A stretch of DNA of 64,000 nucleotides from Kiritimatiellia bacterium (GCA_025054615.1 JANWZO010000002.1:145071-209070), one strand, 5' to 3'. Positions 27,640-37,341 are shown, counted from the stretch's first letter. The notes: generated by a model not told the origin, from the letters alone. Numbers and translations are program-made.

Positions 27640-30636
27640 GTGAATGGTAGCGAGGTGTCGCCAGCTCTTTCCATGCTGCGGAATTTGAGCATCGAGGCCG
27701 ATTGGCTCGATGAGTCGTCTGTATTGGTTTGGGCGGTTGATGCCGAGGGGCGGCTTGTTTACGCCAACCGGGCCTTTCGCGAATTGACCGGCGCGGCGCT
27801 CGGCGAAGGAAAGCACTCCGTTTGGGAGGATTTCGTTCATCCGGAGGATGCAGAAGCTTGTTTCGGCTCCATGCGAGCTGGCTCGACTGCATACCGGCCT
27901 GAGGTTCGCCCCATCCGGTTGAGAAGGCGAGACGGCGAATTCCGGCGCGTCGCCACATCAATCACGCCTATTCAGGATCCGGAGGTCAGAACCGCGTTGT
28001 TTTTCGGCACGGGCCATATTCTTTCGGAGGGTGAGGACTTCGCCAGGACCGGAAGTTGTGGAGCCCGCTTTTTTCAAGCGGTCCTGCACGCGCTGCAAGA
28101 GCTGGTGTCGACGGCCGAGCCGGAGCGGCTGCTCCCACAATTGCTGGGGGAGGTGGGCGGCGCCCTGGACAGCGATCGATGCTACGCGTTCCGTATTTAC
28201 CTCGACGAGGAGACCGGCATTCCGTTCGCCTCGCAAACGCACGAATGGTGTCGGGACGGGATTCCTCCTCAAATCGACAACCCGGCGCTCAAACGGCTTC
28301 CCCTCTCGCCGACCTATACCGATTTTTTTCTCCTATTAGAGCGAGGTGAGGTCATCGCAAAGCTTCAACGAGACCTGTCGGGGGATGCGCGAGAGTTGCT
28401 GTCATCACAAGGCGTGCAATCTGTCCTCATCGCGCCGGTGTTTGTCAAAGGCCGGCTTTGGGGGCTGTTGGGTTTCGATGCATGCCGCGAGGCCCGCGTT
28501 TGGACCACTCAGGAAATATCTGCCCTGCGGGCGATCGCGTGCAGCCTGGGCACCGCCCTTGCCCGATGCGATGATGAGCGACAGCTCGACGAGCGGGACA
28601 GGCTCCTCCGCGGGCTGGCGCAGGCGACACGCGAACTAATTTCCTCCACGGACCTGGACCACGCGTTCTCGAAAGCCCTTGCGCTTATTGGCGAGGCGGC
28701 AAAGGCCCGACGCGTTCATATATTTGAGGAGGTCGCCGGATCCGCGCGAGATTCCCGCGAACTACGGCTCCGCGCCCTGTGGATGAAGGACCCGACGGAG
28801 GTCCAGCCGCCTGCAACGCTAGCGTATGATGATCGCGCGGTCGGCTGGCGGTCGCCGCTCACCGAAGGCTTGCACATCCGGGCCCTGATGAGCCGGTGGT
28901 CCGAAGGTGGCGGCTCGGGACCCGCGGAGGTATGGAGCATTCTGGCAGCTCCAGTTGTATGTAATGGCCGGCTCTGGGGGATGGTCGGCCTCGAGGATGC
29001 GGACCCCGCGCGCGCGTGGAGTGACAGCGAGGTCGATGTGCTCAAGGCCTTTTCAGGGGCGATCGGCGCGGCCGTTGCTCGGCACGCGGCGGAGGAGGCT
29101 CTTCGGACGCGCGAGGCCCATTTTCGCACGGTTATTGAAAATGTGACCGACATTATTGCGATTTCCGACTTGCGGGGCGCCTTCACCTATCTCAGCCCCT
29201 CGGTGGAGCGGGCGCTCGGCCACACGCCGGAAGAGATGGCCGGCCGGGAAGTGTTGACATGGCTGCACCCCGAGGATGTTCCAAAATGGAGCGGGCTCCT
29301 GGCGTCTGCAGCCTCGCCGTCCGCTTCCATTCTTACGGCGGAACTCCGCCTTCGGCATCGGAACGATGACTGGCGCATCTTTGACTGCGCGGCCAAGCCG
29401 ATGGGCGCCACCGGGGCGCAACCTCTGCTGATCATTAATGCGCGTGATATCACCGAGCGCAAACGCGCTGAGGATGCGCTGCGCCGGAGCGAGGAACTCC
29501 TGCGCCATTCCCAAAAAATGGAAGTCGTTGGCCGCCTCGCCGGCAGCGTCGCGCACGACTTCAACAATATCCTCACCGCCATCACGGGCTATGCGGAACT
29601 GCTGCTGGCAGACGCCGCGGGCAGCCGCGGTATTCGGAACGAAATCGAGGAAATTTTGAAGGCGGCGGAACGCGCGCAGTCCCTGACGCGCCAGCTCCTT
29701 GCCTTCAGCCGACGCCAGCCCCGAGCGGTCGGTCGGCATGCCCTCAACGCGATCCTGCTTGACCTCATGAAGATGCTGCGCCGGTTGATCGGCGAGGACA
29801 TCGAGCTACACACCGAACTCGACCCGGACGCCGGCTTCGTGCTGGTCGACATCGATCAAATGCATCAGGTCGTGACCAACCTCGCGGTCAATGCGCGGGA
29901 CGCCATGCCGGACGGCGGGCGGCTCACGCTCCGTACAGCGCGCGTCGATCTCGCCGAGCCGCTGACCGTTGAGCGCTACGAGGTGGCGCCCGGCCGATAT
30001 GCACTGCTGGAAGTGATCGACACGGGCCGGGGCATGGACGACGAGGTCAAACAGCACCTGTTTGAACCCTTTTTCACGACGAAGGAGGCGGGGAGGGGGA
30101 CCGGCCTTGGACTAGCGACAGTCTACGGGATTGTCCGCCAGAGCCAGGGCGCCATTACGGTGCGCTCGTCGCCCGGCTGCGGCTCCGTTTTTTCGATCTA
30201 CCTGCCCCGCGTCGAGGGAGGGGCACCAGAGGTGCGTCCGACGGATTCTCCCGCCTGTGGCCGCGGCCACGAAACCATCCTGCTCGTGGAAGATGAGGCC
30301 ATGCTCCGCCAACTGGTCGAGCGGCTGCTCAGCCGACAGGGATATCGCGTCCTGTCTGCGGCCCATGGCGAAGAGGCGCTCGTTGCCGCCGAGTCGGCCG
30401 GCGGCCAGATCGATCTGCTGCTGACCGACCTGGTAATGCCCCGGCTCAACGGCGCCACCCTGGCCAGCCTGCTTCGGCAAAAGTTTCCCGAGCTGCGCGT
30501 CCTCTTCATGTCCGGCTATGCGTCGGACGCGCTGCAGGCCGATAGCGAGACCGCGCCTGGTGTGAAGTTCATCCAAAAGCCTTTCAAGCCGGCGTCGCTC
30601 CTTGCCCTGATCCGAGAAGTCCTTGACGGACGCTGA
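27640..30636 (+). CDS. Hybrid sensor histidine kinase/response regulator (PAS-GAF-GAF-PAS-HK-REC)
   Basis: A 998-residue soluble signalling protein. The order is a PAS domain (about 20-125), a GAF (150-310), a second GAF (330-485), a second PAS (495-610), then HisKA with H639 in SVAHDFNNIL, HATPase with NLAVNARDAM and DTGRGMD..GTGLGL, and a C-terminal receiver with phospho-acceptor D930 in LLTDLVMPRLNG. No membrane segment is evident, so the signal is probably cytosolic. The start codon is GTG 27640; ATG 27673 is an alternative that would remove 11 residues. The 3' end overlaps the longest possible prfC frame by 14 bases. The ligand and the output regulator are not known. Confidence 0.92.
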   Translation: MNGSEVSPALSMLRNLSIEADWLDESSVLVWAVDAEGRLVYANRAFRELTGAALGEGKHSVWEDFVHPEDAEACFGSMRAGSTAYRPEVRPIRLRRRDGEFRRVATSITPIQDPEVRTALFFGTGHILSEGEDFARTGSCGARFFQAVLHALQELVSTAEPERLLPQLLGEVGGALDSDRCYAFRIYLDEETGIPFASQTHEWCRDGIPPQIDNPALKRLPLSPTYTDFFLLLERGEVIAKLQRDLSGDARELLSSQGVQSVLIAPVFVKGRLWGLLGFDACREARVWTTQEISALRAIACSLGTALARCDDERQLDERDRLLRGLAQATRELISSTDLDHAFSKALALIGEAAKARRVHIFEEVAGSARDSRELRLRALWMKDPTEVQPPATLAYDDRAVGWRSPLTEGLHIRALMSRWSEGGGSGPAEVWSILAAPVVCNGRLWGMVGLEDADPARAWSDSEVDVLKAFSGAIGAAVARHAAEEALRTREAHFRTVIENVTDIIAISDLRGAFTYLSPSVERALGHTPEEMAGREVLTWLHPEDVPKWSGLLASAASPSASILTAELRLRHRNDDWRIFDCAAKPMGATGAQPLLIINARDITERKRAEDALRRSEELLRHSQKMEVVGRLAGSVAHDFNNILTAITGYAELLLADAAGSRGIRNEIEEILKAAERAQSLTRQLLAFSRRQPRAVGRHALNAILLDLMKMLRRLIGEDIELHTELDPDAGFVLVDIDQMHQVVTNLAVNARDAMPDGGRLTLRTARVDLAEPLTVERYEVAPGRYALLEVIDTGRGMDDEVKQHLFEPFFTTKEAGRGTGLGLATVYGIVRQSQGAITVRSSPGCGSVFSIYLPRVEGGAPEVRPTDSPACGRGHETILLVEDEAMLRQLVERLLSRQGYRVLSAAHGEEALVAAESAGGQIDLLLTDLVMPRLNGATLASLLRQKFPELRVLFMSGYASDALQADSETAPGVKFIQKPFKPASLLALIREVLDGR

Positions 30637-30664
30637 TCCACGGCGTATCAGCGCCCTCTCTCCT

Positions 30665-32275
30665 ATGGGAACTCTCGCCGAAGAAATCGCCCGCAGACGC
30701 ACGTTTGCCATCATCTCGCATCCCGACGCGGGCAAAACCACGCTTACGGAAAAACTCCTCCTCTACGGTGGGGCCATCCACCTCGCCGGGGCCGTTCGCG
30801 CACGAAAAAACCAGCGCGCCGCGACCTCGGACTGGATGGAGCTGGAGAAGGAACGCGGCATCTCGATCACCTCCACGGTGCTCCAGTTCGAATACAACGG
30901 GTTCTGCATCAACCTGCTCGACACGCCGGGGCACAAGGATTTCAGCGAGGACACCTACCGCGTGTTGACGGCCGTCGACAGCGCCATCATGGTGATCGAC
31001 GCCGCCAAGGGCATCGAGGAACGGACCCGCAAGCTCTTCGAAATTTGCCGGCTCCGCCGCATTCCGATCTTCACCTTCATGAACAAGCTGGACCGGCCCG
31101 CCCTCGACGGCCTGGCCTTGCTCGACGAGCTCGAAAAGGTGCTGGGCATTGGCGCCTTCCCCGTCACCTGGCCGTTCGGAAGCGGCCCTGACTTCCGAGG
31201 CGTCTATGACCGCCTTGCGCGGCGCCTCTATCTCTTTGAACGCGTGGTTGGCGGCGCCTACCGCGCTCCCTTCACGGTCAGCGGACCCGATGATCCCGGG
31301 CTGCGCGACGCTGTCCCGCCCGGCCTGTATGATGCCTGGCGCCAGGAAATCGAAATGCTCGACATTGCCGGCGAGCGCCTGGACCGCGACGCCGTATTGG
31401 ACGGCGACATGACCCCCGTATTCTTCGGCAGCGCGATGACGAATTTTGGCGTGCAATTGCTTCTGGATTATTTCGTGGAATACGCGCCGCCACCGGCGCC
31501 GCGCCGATCCAATGGCGCCGCCATCCCGCCGGACCATCCGGCCTTCTCAGGGTTCGTCTTCAAAGTGCAGGCCAACATGAACCCGAAACATCGCGACACC
31601 GTCGCGTTCCTTCGCGTCTGTTCCGGAGTGTTCGAGAAGGACATGACCGTGCCGGACCCGGAAACAGGCAAGCCCCTCCGCCTTGCCTATCCCCAAAAAC
31701 TGTTCGGCGCTGAGCGGGAGAGCATCGAACGGGCGTATCCCGGAGACATCGTCGGCCTCGTCGCGCACCGCTCCTTCCGCATCGGCGATACGCTCGCCAC
31801 CGACCCATCGATCCGGTACCGCGAAATTCCGCGTTTTCCTCCCGAAGTGTTCGCCACGTTGAGCAATCCGAACCCTTCCAAATTCAAACAGTTCAAGCAG
31901 GGTCTTGAGCAGATGCTCGCGGAGGGGGTGATTCAGCAGTTCCGCCTGTTGAACAGCGTCTCCAATGCGGTCCTGCTGGGAGCCGTCGGACAGCTTCAGT
32001 TCGAGGTCCTTGTGTATCGGCTGCAAACCGAATATGGCGCGGAGACGCGGCTGGAGCCTGCGCCGTTTACCCATATCCGTTGGTTCGACCCCGGCATCGA
32101 TCGCGCAGAAGTCCAACGTGAATACCTCGGGTCCGGCGTGGCGCTGGCTGAGGACATTGAAGGCGAGCTGGTCATCCTCTTCCCTGAAAAATGGAGCCTT
32201 GACTACTTCCAACAAAAGCATCCCCGCTGGCGCCTTCACCCCGTCTCGCCCGTGGCATCGGCGGTCCGCGCCTGA
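30665..32275 (+). CDS. prfC: Peptide chain release factor 3
   Basis: A 536-residue translational GTPase that recycles RF1/RF2 from the ribosome. GTP-binding motifs are SHPDAGKTTL near residue 17, LDTPGHKDFS near 85 and FMNKLDRP near 138. The RF3-specific segment ERGISITSTVLQF is also present. ATG 30665 is preferred over an in-frame TTG at 30623 that would overlap the kinase gene. The length matches the family. Confidence 0.95.
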   Translation: MGTLAEEIARRRTFAIISHPDAGKTTLTEKLLLYGGAIHLAGAVRARKNQRAATSDWMELEKERGISITSTVLQFEYNGFCINLLDTPGHKDFSEDTYRVLTAVDSAIMVIDAAKGIEERTRKLFEICRLRRIPIFTFMNKLDRPALDGLALLDELEKVLGIGAFPVTWPFGSGPDFRGVYDRLARRLYLFERVVGGAYRAPFTVSGPDDPGLRDAVPPGLYDAWRQEIEMLDIAGERLDRDAVLDGDMTPVFFGSAMTNFGVQLLLDYFVEYAPPPAPRRSNGAAIPPDHPAFSGFVFKVQANMNPKHRDTVAFLRVCSGVFEKDMTVPDPETGKPLRLAYPQKLFGAERESIERAYPGDIVGLVAHRSFRIGDTLATDPSIRYREIPRFPPEVFATLSNPNPSKFKQFKQGLEQMLAEGVIQQFRLLNSVSNAVLLGAVGQLQFEVLVYRLQTEYGAETRLEPAPFTHIRWFDPGIDRAEVQREYLGSGVALAEDIEGELVILFPEKWSLDYFQQKHPRWRLHPVSPVASAVRA

Positions 32276-32401
32276 CCGCAAATCGCGCGGCTCGTCGGCG
32301 CAGTGGCAGGTCGGAGACGGATGTGTGTTCGTTGAGCCGGTATCCGCGACCGACCTTTGTGCCTTCTCAACCGAAGCCACGTTCTCTACACTGCCGCGCC
32401 T

Positions 32402-33685
32402 ATGAATTCCCCGCTTATTTTGATCGTCGGCGGCGGCGGCCGGGAACACGCGCTGGCGTGGAAACTGGCCCAAGATTCCTCAAAGCCGCGCCTCGTCTGC
32501 GCGCCCGGCAACGCCGGAACGGCCGAAATCGCAGAAAACCTTCCTATTTCCGCGACTGACATCGACAGCCTGCTCGCATGGGCAACCGCCAACAAACCTG
32601 ACCTGACGGTTGTCGGACCTGAGGCGCCTCTCTGCGCCGGGATTGCCGACCGATTCATTGCAGCTGGACTCCGTGTCTTCGGACCCACCCGCGATGCCGC
32701 CCGGCTCGAGGGCAGCAAGATTTTCGCGAAGGAGGTGCTCCTGGCGGCGGGCGTTCCCACGGCCCGCGCCGCGGCGTTCGATGATCCGGCCGCCGCGCGA
32801 GCCCACGCGCGATCCCTCCGCCCGCCGATCGTGGTGAAGGCGGACGGTCTGGCTGCCGGCAAGGGCGTGGTCGTCTGCCGGTCGCTTCCCGAAGCCGAAA
32901 ACGCGATACACGACGCGATGGTCGGCGGCGTCTTCGGCGAGGCTGGCGCGCGACTGCTGATCGAGGAGTTTCTCGTCGGCGAGGAGGCATCGGTCCTCGC
33001 CCTAACAGACGGTGAGGTGATTGTGCCGCTGGCCACCGCCCAGGATCACAAGCGCGCCTTCAATCGCGACGAGGGCCCCAATACGGGTGGGATGGGCGCC
33101 TATTCCCCCGCGCCGATTGTCCCGCAGGAACGCTTGGCCGAAATCCGTGCGCGAATCTTCGAGCCGGTCCTCCGGGAACTGCGGAAGCGTGGAATCGTGT
33201 ACCGCGGAGTTCTGTATGCCGGCCTGATGGTGACATCTCAGGGCCCGCATGTCCTCGAATTCAATTGCCGATTTGGCGATCCCGAAACTCAGGCCGTTCT
33301 CCCCCTTTGGGAGGGCGACATGCTTCCGGCGTTGTTCGCATGCGCCGAAGGCGGCCTTCGCGAGTCCCACGTGCGATGGCGGCCAGGCGCCGCGGCCTGC
33401 GTTGTGATGGCTGCCGGCGGATATCCGGGTTCGTACCGCAAGGGCGATCCGATCCAAGGGCTAGCCGAGGCGTCTCGGCTTCCGGGCGTCATGATTTTCC
33501 ACGCGGGCACTGCGCTGCGCGGAGGCCAGGTGGTGACGGATGGCGGCCGCGTGCTCGGCGTCACTGCGGTCGGCGAGGGGCTCCGGCAGGCAGTCACGCG
33601 CGCCTATGATGCTGTCGCGCGGATCCGATTTGCGAACGCGCACTATCGCACGGACATTGGGGCGCGGGCGTTGCAGCGCACATGA
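32402..33685 (+). CDS. purD: Phosphoribosylamine-glycine ligase (GAR synthetase)
   Basis: A 427-residue ATP-grasp enzyme of purine synthesis that joins glycine to phosphoribosylamine. Motifs include LIVGGGGREHALAWKL at the start, VVKADGLAAGKGVVVC near residue 145, DEGPNTGGMGAYSPAP near 222 and LEFNCRFGDPETQ near 285. ATG 32402 gives the standard N-terminus. The stop codon overlaps an ATG at 33682 (ATGA), coupling it to the next gene. Confidence 0.96.
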   Translation: MNSPLILIVGGGGREHALAWKLAQDSSKPRLVCAPGNAGTAEIAENLPISATDIDSLLAWATANKPDLTVVGPEAPLCAGIADRFIAAGLRVFGPTRDAARLEGSKIFAKEVLLAAGVPTARAAAFDDPAAARAHARSLRPPIVVKADGLAAGKGVVVCRSLPEAENAIHDAMVGGVFGEAGARLLIEEFLVGEEASVLALTDGEVIVPLATAQDHKRAFNRDEGPNTGGMGAYSPAPIVPQERLAEIRARIFEPVLRELRKRGIVYRGVLYAGLMVTSQGPHVLEFNCRFGDPETQAVLPLWEGDMLPALFACAEGGLRESHVRWRPGAAACVVMAAGGYPGSYRKGDPIQGLAEASRLPGVMIFHAGTALRGGQVVTDGGRVLGVTAVGEGLRQAVTRAYDAVARIRFANAHYRTDIGARALQRT

Positions 33686-33792
33686 CCGCCCTCTTCGCAG
33701 CCTGCCTGGTGGCCGCAGCCGCCGCGTTCGCCGGTGCTCCTCCTGCCGAGCCGACGCCTCCGGCCGAGGCCCCTCGGGGAAGGGCAGGTTGA
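33682..33792 (+). other. Signal-peptide frame, out of frame with the S41-like gene
   Basis: From the ATG overlapping the purD stop, 36 codons encode a typical signal peptide (MTALFAACLVAAAAAFAGAP) followed by a proline-rich linker, then stop at 33790. The downstream S41-like domain continues in the +1 frame. A single base lost near CCCCTCGGGGAAGGG (33770-33784), in the genome or the assembly, would explain it. Confidence 0.6.
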
Positions 33793-34960
33793 TACAGCGA
33801 CAGTACCGGTCGCCTCGCCGGCGGAATCGTTGCTGGAGGAACTGCGGGCCGCGCTCGATACTCTGCAGGCGGCAGGCGCGGGCCTTGGCGAAATCGCGGA
33901 CCGCAATGCGCTGCTGCGGTGCGTTGTCCGAGAGGCGGACCCCCGGGCAAGATTGTTTGCGCCGGATGAATGGGCCCGTTTCCTCGCGGAGAGGAATGGG
34001 ATCGTCTTTGCGCCGGACGTCCGCATCACGATATCCAACGGCTTCCCCCGTGTGGCCTCGACTGGCCCCGTGGAGTCGGGTCTGCAGGTAGGAGACAATC
34101 TGCTGGAGGTCGACGCGGCTCCCGTCACAAATGTCTCGATCGGCGCTGCGCTCGCCCGACTACGCGCGCCCGGCGGCGAATCATTGGCCGCCACGGTTTT
34201 GCGGGGCGGGACGGAGGCGACCGTGTCTGTCCGTCGGGTTGCCCAGCCCCTGCCGGCGGTGGAAATACGGGAAACGTGGCCGCGCGATATCGGCTACCTG
34301 CGCGTCAACGGCTTTTACAGCAATCGGTCCGAACAGATTTTCCTCGTGCTGAGCGATTGGGAGGAGGCGGGATTGGCCGGCGCGATTCTTGACCTGCGCG
34401 GGGCCGGGGGTGACGATGTTGAGGTTGCAGCCCGTCTTGCCTCGATGTTCGCCGCGCCTGGCGCGCTCCTTTACACCTTCCGCGACCGCCGCGGGAATGA
34501 CCTCGAGCGGCGTTTGGCGCCGGGCGAATCGCGCCCCTTTAGGATCCCGGTCATGGTATTGGTCGATGAGTCTACTACCGGCGCCGCGGAACTCTTCGCG
34601 GCGATCGCATCGGACCATTTGCGCGGGGTCCTCACGCTCGGCCGCCCGACGGCCGGGGATCTCCTTCTCCGGGACGGCATCGCGCTGCCCGGCAGTTTGG
34701 TCGCTTATGTCGCCACCCGTACGCTTGTGACGGGGAGCGGCACGGTATTCGACGGCTCTTCCGGAGTTTATCCGAACATTCTAGTTGAGGCAGATTCGGG
34801 CGGGTCCGAATTCGAGCCGCCGCCGGATCCCGACCGCACGGAACTGCCCGAAGAGGCGCTTGACCGCGCCCTGCGCGGCCGTGTGCGCGGCGATCCAGTG
34901 CTCCGGCGCGCGCTCGATGTACTGCTGGGGTTGAAGGCGCTGAACATCCGAGCGAAGTGA
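33734..34960 (+). CDS. PDZ/S41-family protease-like protein lacking catalytic residues
   Basis: A reading frame of 408 residues with a PDZ-like domain (about 95-175, ISNGFPRVASTGP..GLQVGDNLLEVD) and an S41 C-terminal-processing-peptidase fold (ILDLRGAGG near 220, VLVDESTTGAAELFAAI near 280). In active members the last segment reads like G-[TS]-A-S-A-[SA]-E, with the middle serine catalytic; here that position is glycine (codon 34580). The partner lysine in the following G-x-x-T-x-G-K segment is aspartate (GRPTAGD, codon 34658). It is therefore probably an inactive homologue. The export signal lies in another frame (see 33682-33792). Confidence 0.78.
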   Translation: MLLLPSRRLRPRPLGEGQVDTATVPVASPAESLLEELRAALDTLQAAGAGLGEIADRNALLRCVVREADPRARLFAPDEWARFLAERNGIVFAPDVRITISNGFPRVASTGPVESGLQVGDNLLEVDAAPVTNVSIGAALARLRAPGGESLAATVLRGGTEATVSVRRVAQPLPAVEIRETWPRDIGYLRVNGFYSNRSEQIFLVLSDWEEAGLAGAILDLRGAGGDDVEVAARLASMFAAPGALLYTFRDRRGNDLERRLAPGESRPFRIPVMVLVDESTTGAAELFAAIASDHLRGVLTLGRPTAGDLLLRDGIALPGSLVAYVATRTLVTGSGTVFDGSSGVYPNILVEADSGGSEFEPPPDPDRTELPEEALDRALRGRVRGDPVLRRALDVLLGLKALNIRAK

Positions 34961-35032
34961 GGTCTTCCGACGCGGGGTCCAGCCGCGCACGGTCGGGATG
35001 CGAGGCGATGGCGCTTGTCTAACGGGATGAAT

Positions 35033-35085
35033 TTCCATGGCATGGAAGCCCCAAAAAAATTTTTTACATAGCATGGAAATTTTTG
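35033..35085. repeat. CATGGAA-box palindromic intergenic repeat, copy 2
   Basis: The palindrome TTCCATGGCATGGAA (35033-35047) is followed by an A/T core and GCATGGAAATTTTTGG (about 35071-35086). It aligns over about 60 bases with copy 1 at 6729. It lies 88-140 bases upstream of the triple-fusion gene. Confidence 0.75.
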
Positions 35086-35172
35086 GCGCATCCGGTATCG
35101 TTGCAGTCGCGCGAATTCGAGCGCGCGCCGCGGTCCGCCGCGATCTGAAGGGTTGAATCTAAGCCAGGCCGC

Positions 35173-37341
35173 ATGCCGAACATCTTGTTTGTGTGCACCG
35201 GAAACGTCTGCCGGAGCCCCATGGCTGAGGCCATTTTTCGCCACCGTCTGGGTGATCGCCCCGGTTGGAATATCGGTTCGGCCGGCGTCGCCGCCGCCCC
35301 GGGGTTGCCTGCAAGCAGCGAGGCTCAGGCCGCGTTGAAGGAATGGGGCATCGACCTCAGCCGGCATCGCAGCCGCCCCCTGACCCGCAGCTTGGCGACG
35401 GCGGCGGATTGGATTATTGTGATGACGACGCATCATGCGCAGGTGGTCCGGGCGCTCTTTCCGGAGGTGGCCGGTAAGGTGAGGCTGCTCACCGAATTTG
35501 GCGCCGGGCGTGGCGCGGCCGACGTGCCGGACCCGATCGGGCAATCGCTCGAGGTTTACCGTAAGACGCGGGACCAGATTGACCGCGCGGTGGCCGATGC
35601 GCTGTTGGAGATATTGGAGCAGACCAATCAGTTGAGATCGACGGGAGGCCGGATGCCAGCCATGAAGATTGTTGTCGGAGCCGACCACGGAGGCATTGAA
35701 CTGAAGGAAGCTGTCAAGCGCGCGCTGGAAGAGCGGGGCGTGGAAGTGGAAGACCTAGGCGCGCACTCAAAGGAATCTGTCGATTACCCCGATTATGCGG
35801 AAGTGGTGGCCCGCCTTGTGTCGCAAGGCGCGGCGGATCAGGGCGTGTTGATTTGCAAGACGGGGATTGGCATGAGCATGACCGCCAACCGGTTCCCGAA
35901 TGTTCGCGCAGCGCTGGTGTTTGACGCGGACATGGCTCGTCTCGCCCGCACCCACAACAACGCGAACATCCTGGTGCTGGGAGCTACGCTCAGCCAGCCG
36001 GCCGATGTACCCGCGATCCTCGATGCATGGCTGGGCGCCTCTTTCGAAGGAGGTCGACACGAGCGCCGTGTTCAAAAGATGGAGCGCGCCGCGGCTGCCT
36101 CGGTTGGGTTAGATGCCGTTGCTGAGACGGACCCCGCGGTTTATGAGGCGATCCGCCGCGAGGAGGATCGCCAGCACCGGAATTTGGAACTGATCGCGTC
36201 GGAGAATTATGCCAGCCGCGCGGTGAGGCAGGCCGCCGGCTGTGTTCTAACCAACAAGTATGCCGAGGGCTACCCTGGCAAACGGTGGTACGGCGGGTGC
36301 GAGCATGTAGACGAGGTCGAGCAGTTGGCGATCGACCGAGCGAAAAAGCTTTTCGGCGCGGAGCATGCCAACGTCCAGCCGCACAGCGGCAGCTCCGCGA
36401 ATATGGCCGTGTATTTTTCGGTGCTCCAGCCCGGCGACACGATTTTGGCGATGAACCTCGCCCACGGCGGGCACCTCACCCACGGACATAAGCTCAATTT
36501 TTCCGGCCGATTTTACAACGTCGTGCCCTACGGCGTGGATCGCCAGACCGAGCAGATCAACTACGACGAACTGGCGGACCTTGCGGCAAAGCACAAGCCC
36601 CGGCTCATCTGCGCGGGCGCGAGCGCCTATTCCCGCATCATTGATTTCCCGCGGCTTCGCCAGATTGCCGATTCCGTCGGCGCGCTACTGATGGTGGACA
36701 TGGCGCACATTGCCGGGCTGGTGGCGGGGGGTGTTCATCCGAATCCGGTGCCGTATGCTGATTTCGTCACCACCACCACCCACAAGACACTCCGCGGGCC
36801 GCGAGGCGGCATGATCCTCTGCCGTCAGCAGTACGCCGCGGACATCGACAAACTCGTGTTTCCCGGCGTCCAGGGCGGGCCGTTGATGCACATCATTGCG
36901 GCGAAGGCGGTGTGCCTGCACGAGGCTCTGCAGCCGTCCTTCCGGGAATACGCCCAACAGATTGTGAGCAATGCCCGCGCGCTCGCGGCGGCGCTGGCGG
37001 AGGCGGGCATGCGCATCTGCTCCGGCGGCACGGACAATCACCTCATGCTGGTGGACCTGACGCCGCTGGGCATCACCGGAAAGGACGCGGCGGCCGCGCT
37101 CGACCGCGCGAGCATCACAGTGAACAAGAATGCGATTCCGTTTGATGCGAAGAGCCCGTTTGTCACCTCGGGCATCCGGCTGGGTACCCCGGCGGTCACC
37201 ACGCGGGGGATGAAAGAGCCCGAGATGCGACAGATCGCCGACTTCATCGCCCGCATCCTGAAGAAGCTCGGCGACGAATCTGTAATTGAAGCCGTCCGGC
37301 GCGAGGTTCTCGAGCTTACCGCGCGGTTCCCGGTTCCCTGA
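35173..37341 (+). CDS. glyA: Triple fusion: low-MW phosphatase, RpiB and serine hydroxymethyltransferase
   Basis: One uninterrupted 722-codon frame encodes three complete enzymes. Residues 1 to about 158 form a low-molecular-weight protein phosphatase ([12 protein letters not shown] with C8, and VPDP with general acid D120). Residues 164 to about 302 form ribose-5-phosphate isomerase B (VVGADHGG, C228 in [11 protein letters not shown]). Residues 303-722 form serine hydroxymethyltransferase (LIASENYAS, and [11 protein letters not shown] with PLP lysine K538). Each part has its normal length. The order matches the separate Bacillus genes ywlE, ywlF (rpiB) and glyA. Purine-rich sites precede ATG codons at the first junction (GGGAGG before 35653) and lie farther from the second (AAGGAGGT at 36047, ATG 36079), so internal starts are possible. 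Position 5 after the catalytic cysteine is V, not the T of arginine phosphatases. Confidence 0.93.
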   Translation: MPNILFVCTGNVCRSPMAEAIFRHRLGDRPGWNIGSAGVAAAPGLPASSEAQAALKEWGIDLSRHRSRPLTRSLATAADWIIVMTTHHAQVVRALFPEVAGKVRLLTEFGAGRGAADVPDPIGQSLEVYRKTRDQIDRAVADALLEILEQTNQLRSTGGRMPAMKIVVGADHGGIELKEAVKRALEERGVEVEDLGAHSKESVDYPDYAEVVARLVSQGAADQGVLICKTGIGMSMTANRFPNVRAALVFDADMARLARTHNNANILVLGATLSQPADVPAILDAWLGASFEGGRHERRVQKMERAAAASVGLDAVAETDPAVYEAIRREEDRQHRNLELIASENYASRAVRQAAGCVLTNKYAEGYPGKRWYGGCEHVDEVEQLAIDRAKKLFGAEHANVQPHSGSSANMAVYFSVLQPGDTILAMNLAHGGHLTHGHKLNFSGRFYNVVPYGVDRQTEQINYDELADLAAKHKPRLICAGASAYSRIIDFPRLRQIADSVGALLMVDMAHIAGLVAGGVHPNPVPYADFVTTTTHKTLRGPRGGMILCRQQYAADIDKLVFPGVQGGPLMHIIAAKAVCLHEALQPSFREYAQQIVSNARALAAALAEAGMRICSGGTDNHLMLVDLTPLGITGKDAAAALDRASITVNKNAIPFDAKSPFVTSGIRLGTPAVTTRGMKEPEMRQIADFIARILKKLGDESVIEAVRREVLELTARFPVP

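Noticed and set aside
32357..32401. Upstream TTG/ATG-type extension of purD
   Set aside because: The extension adds residues not found in GAR synthetases; ATG 32402 gives the canonical N-terminus.
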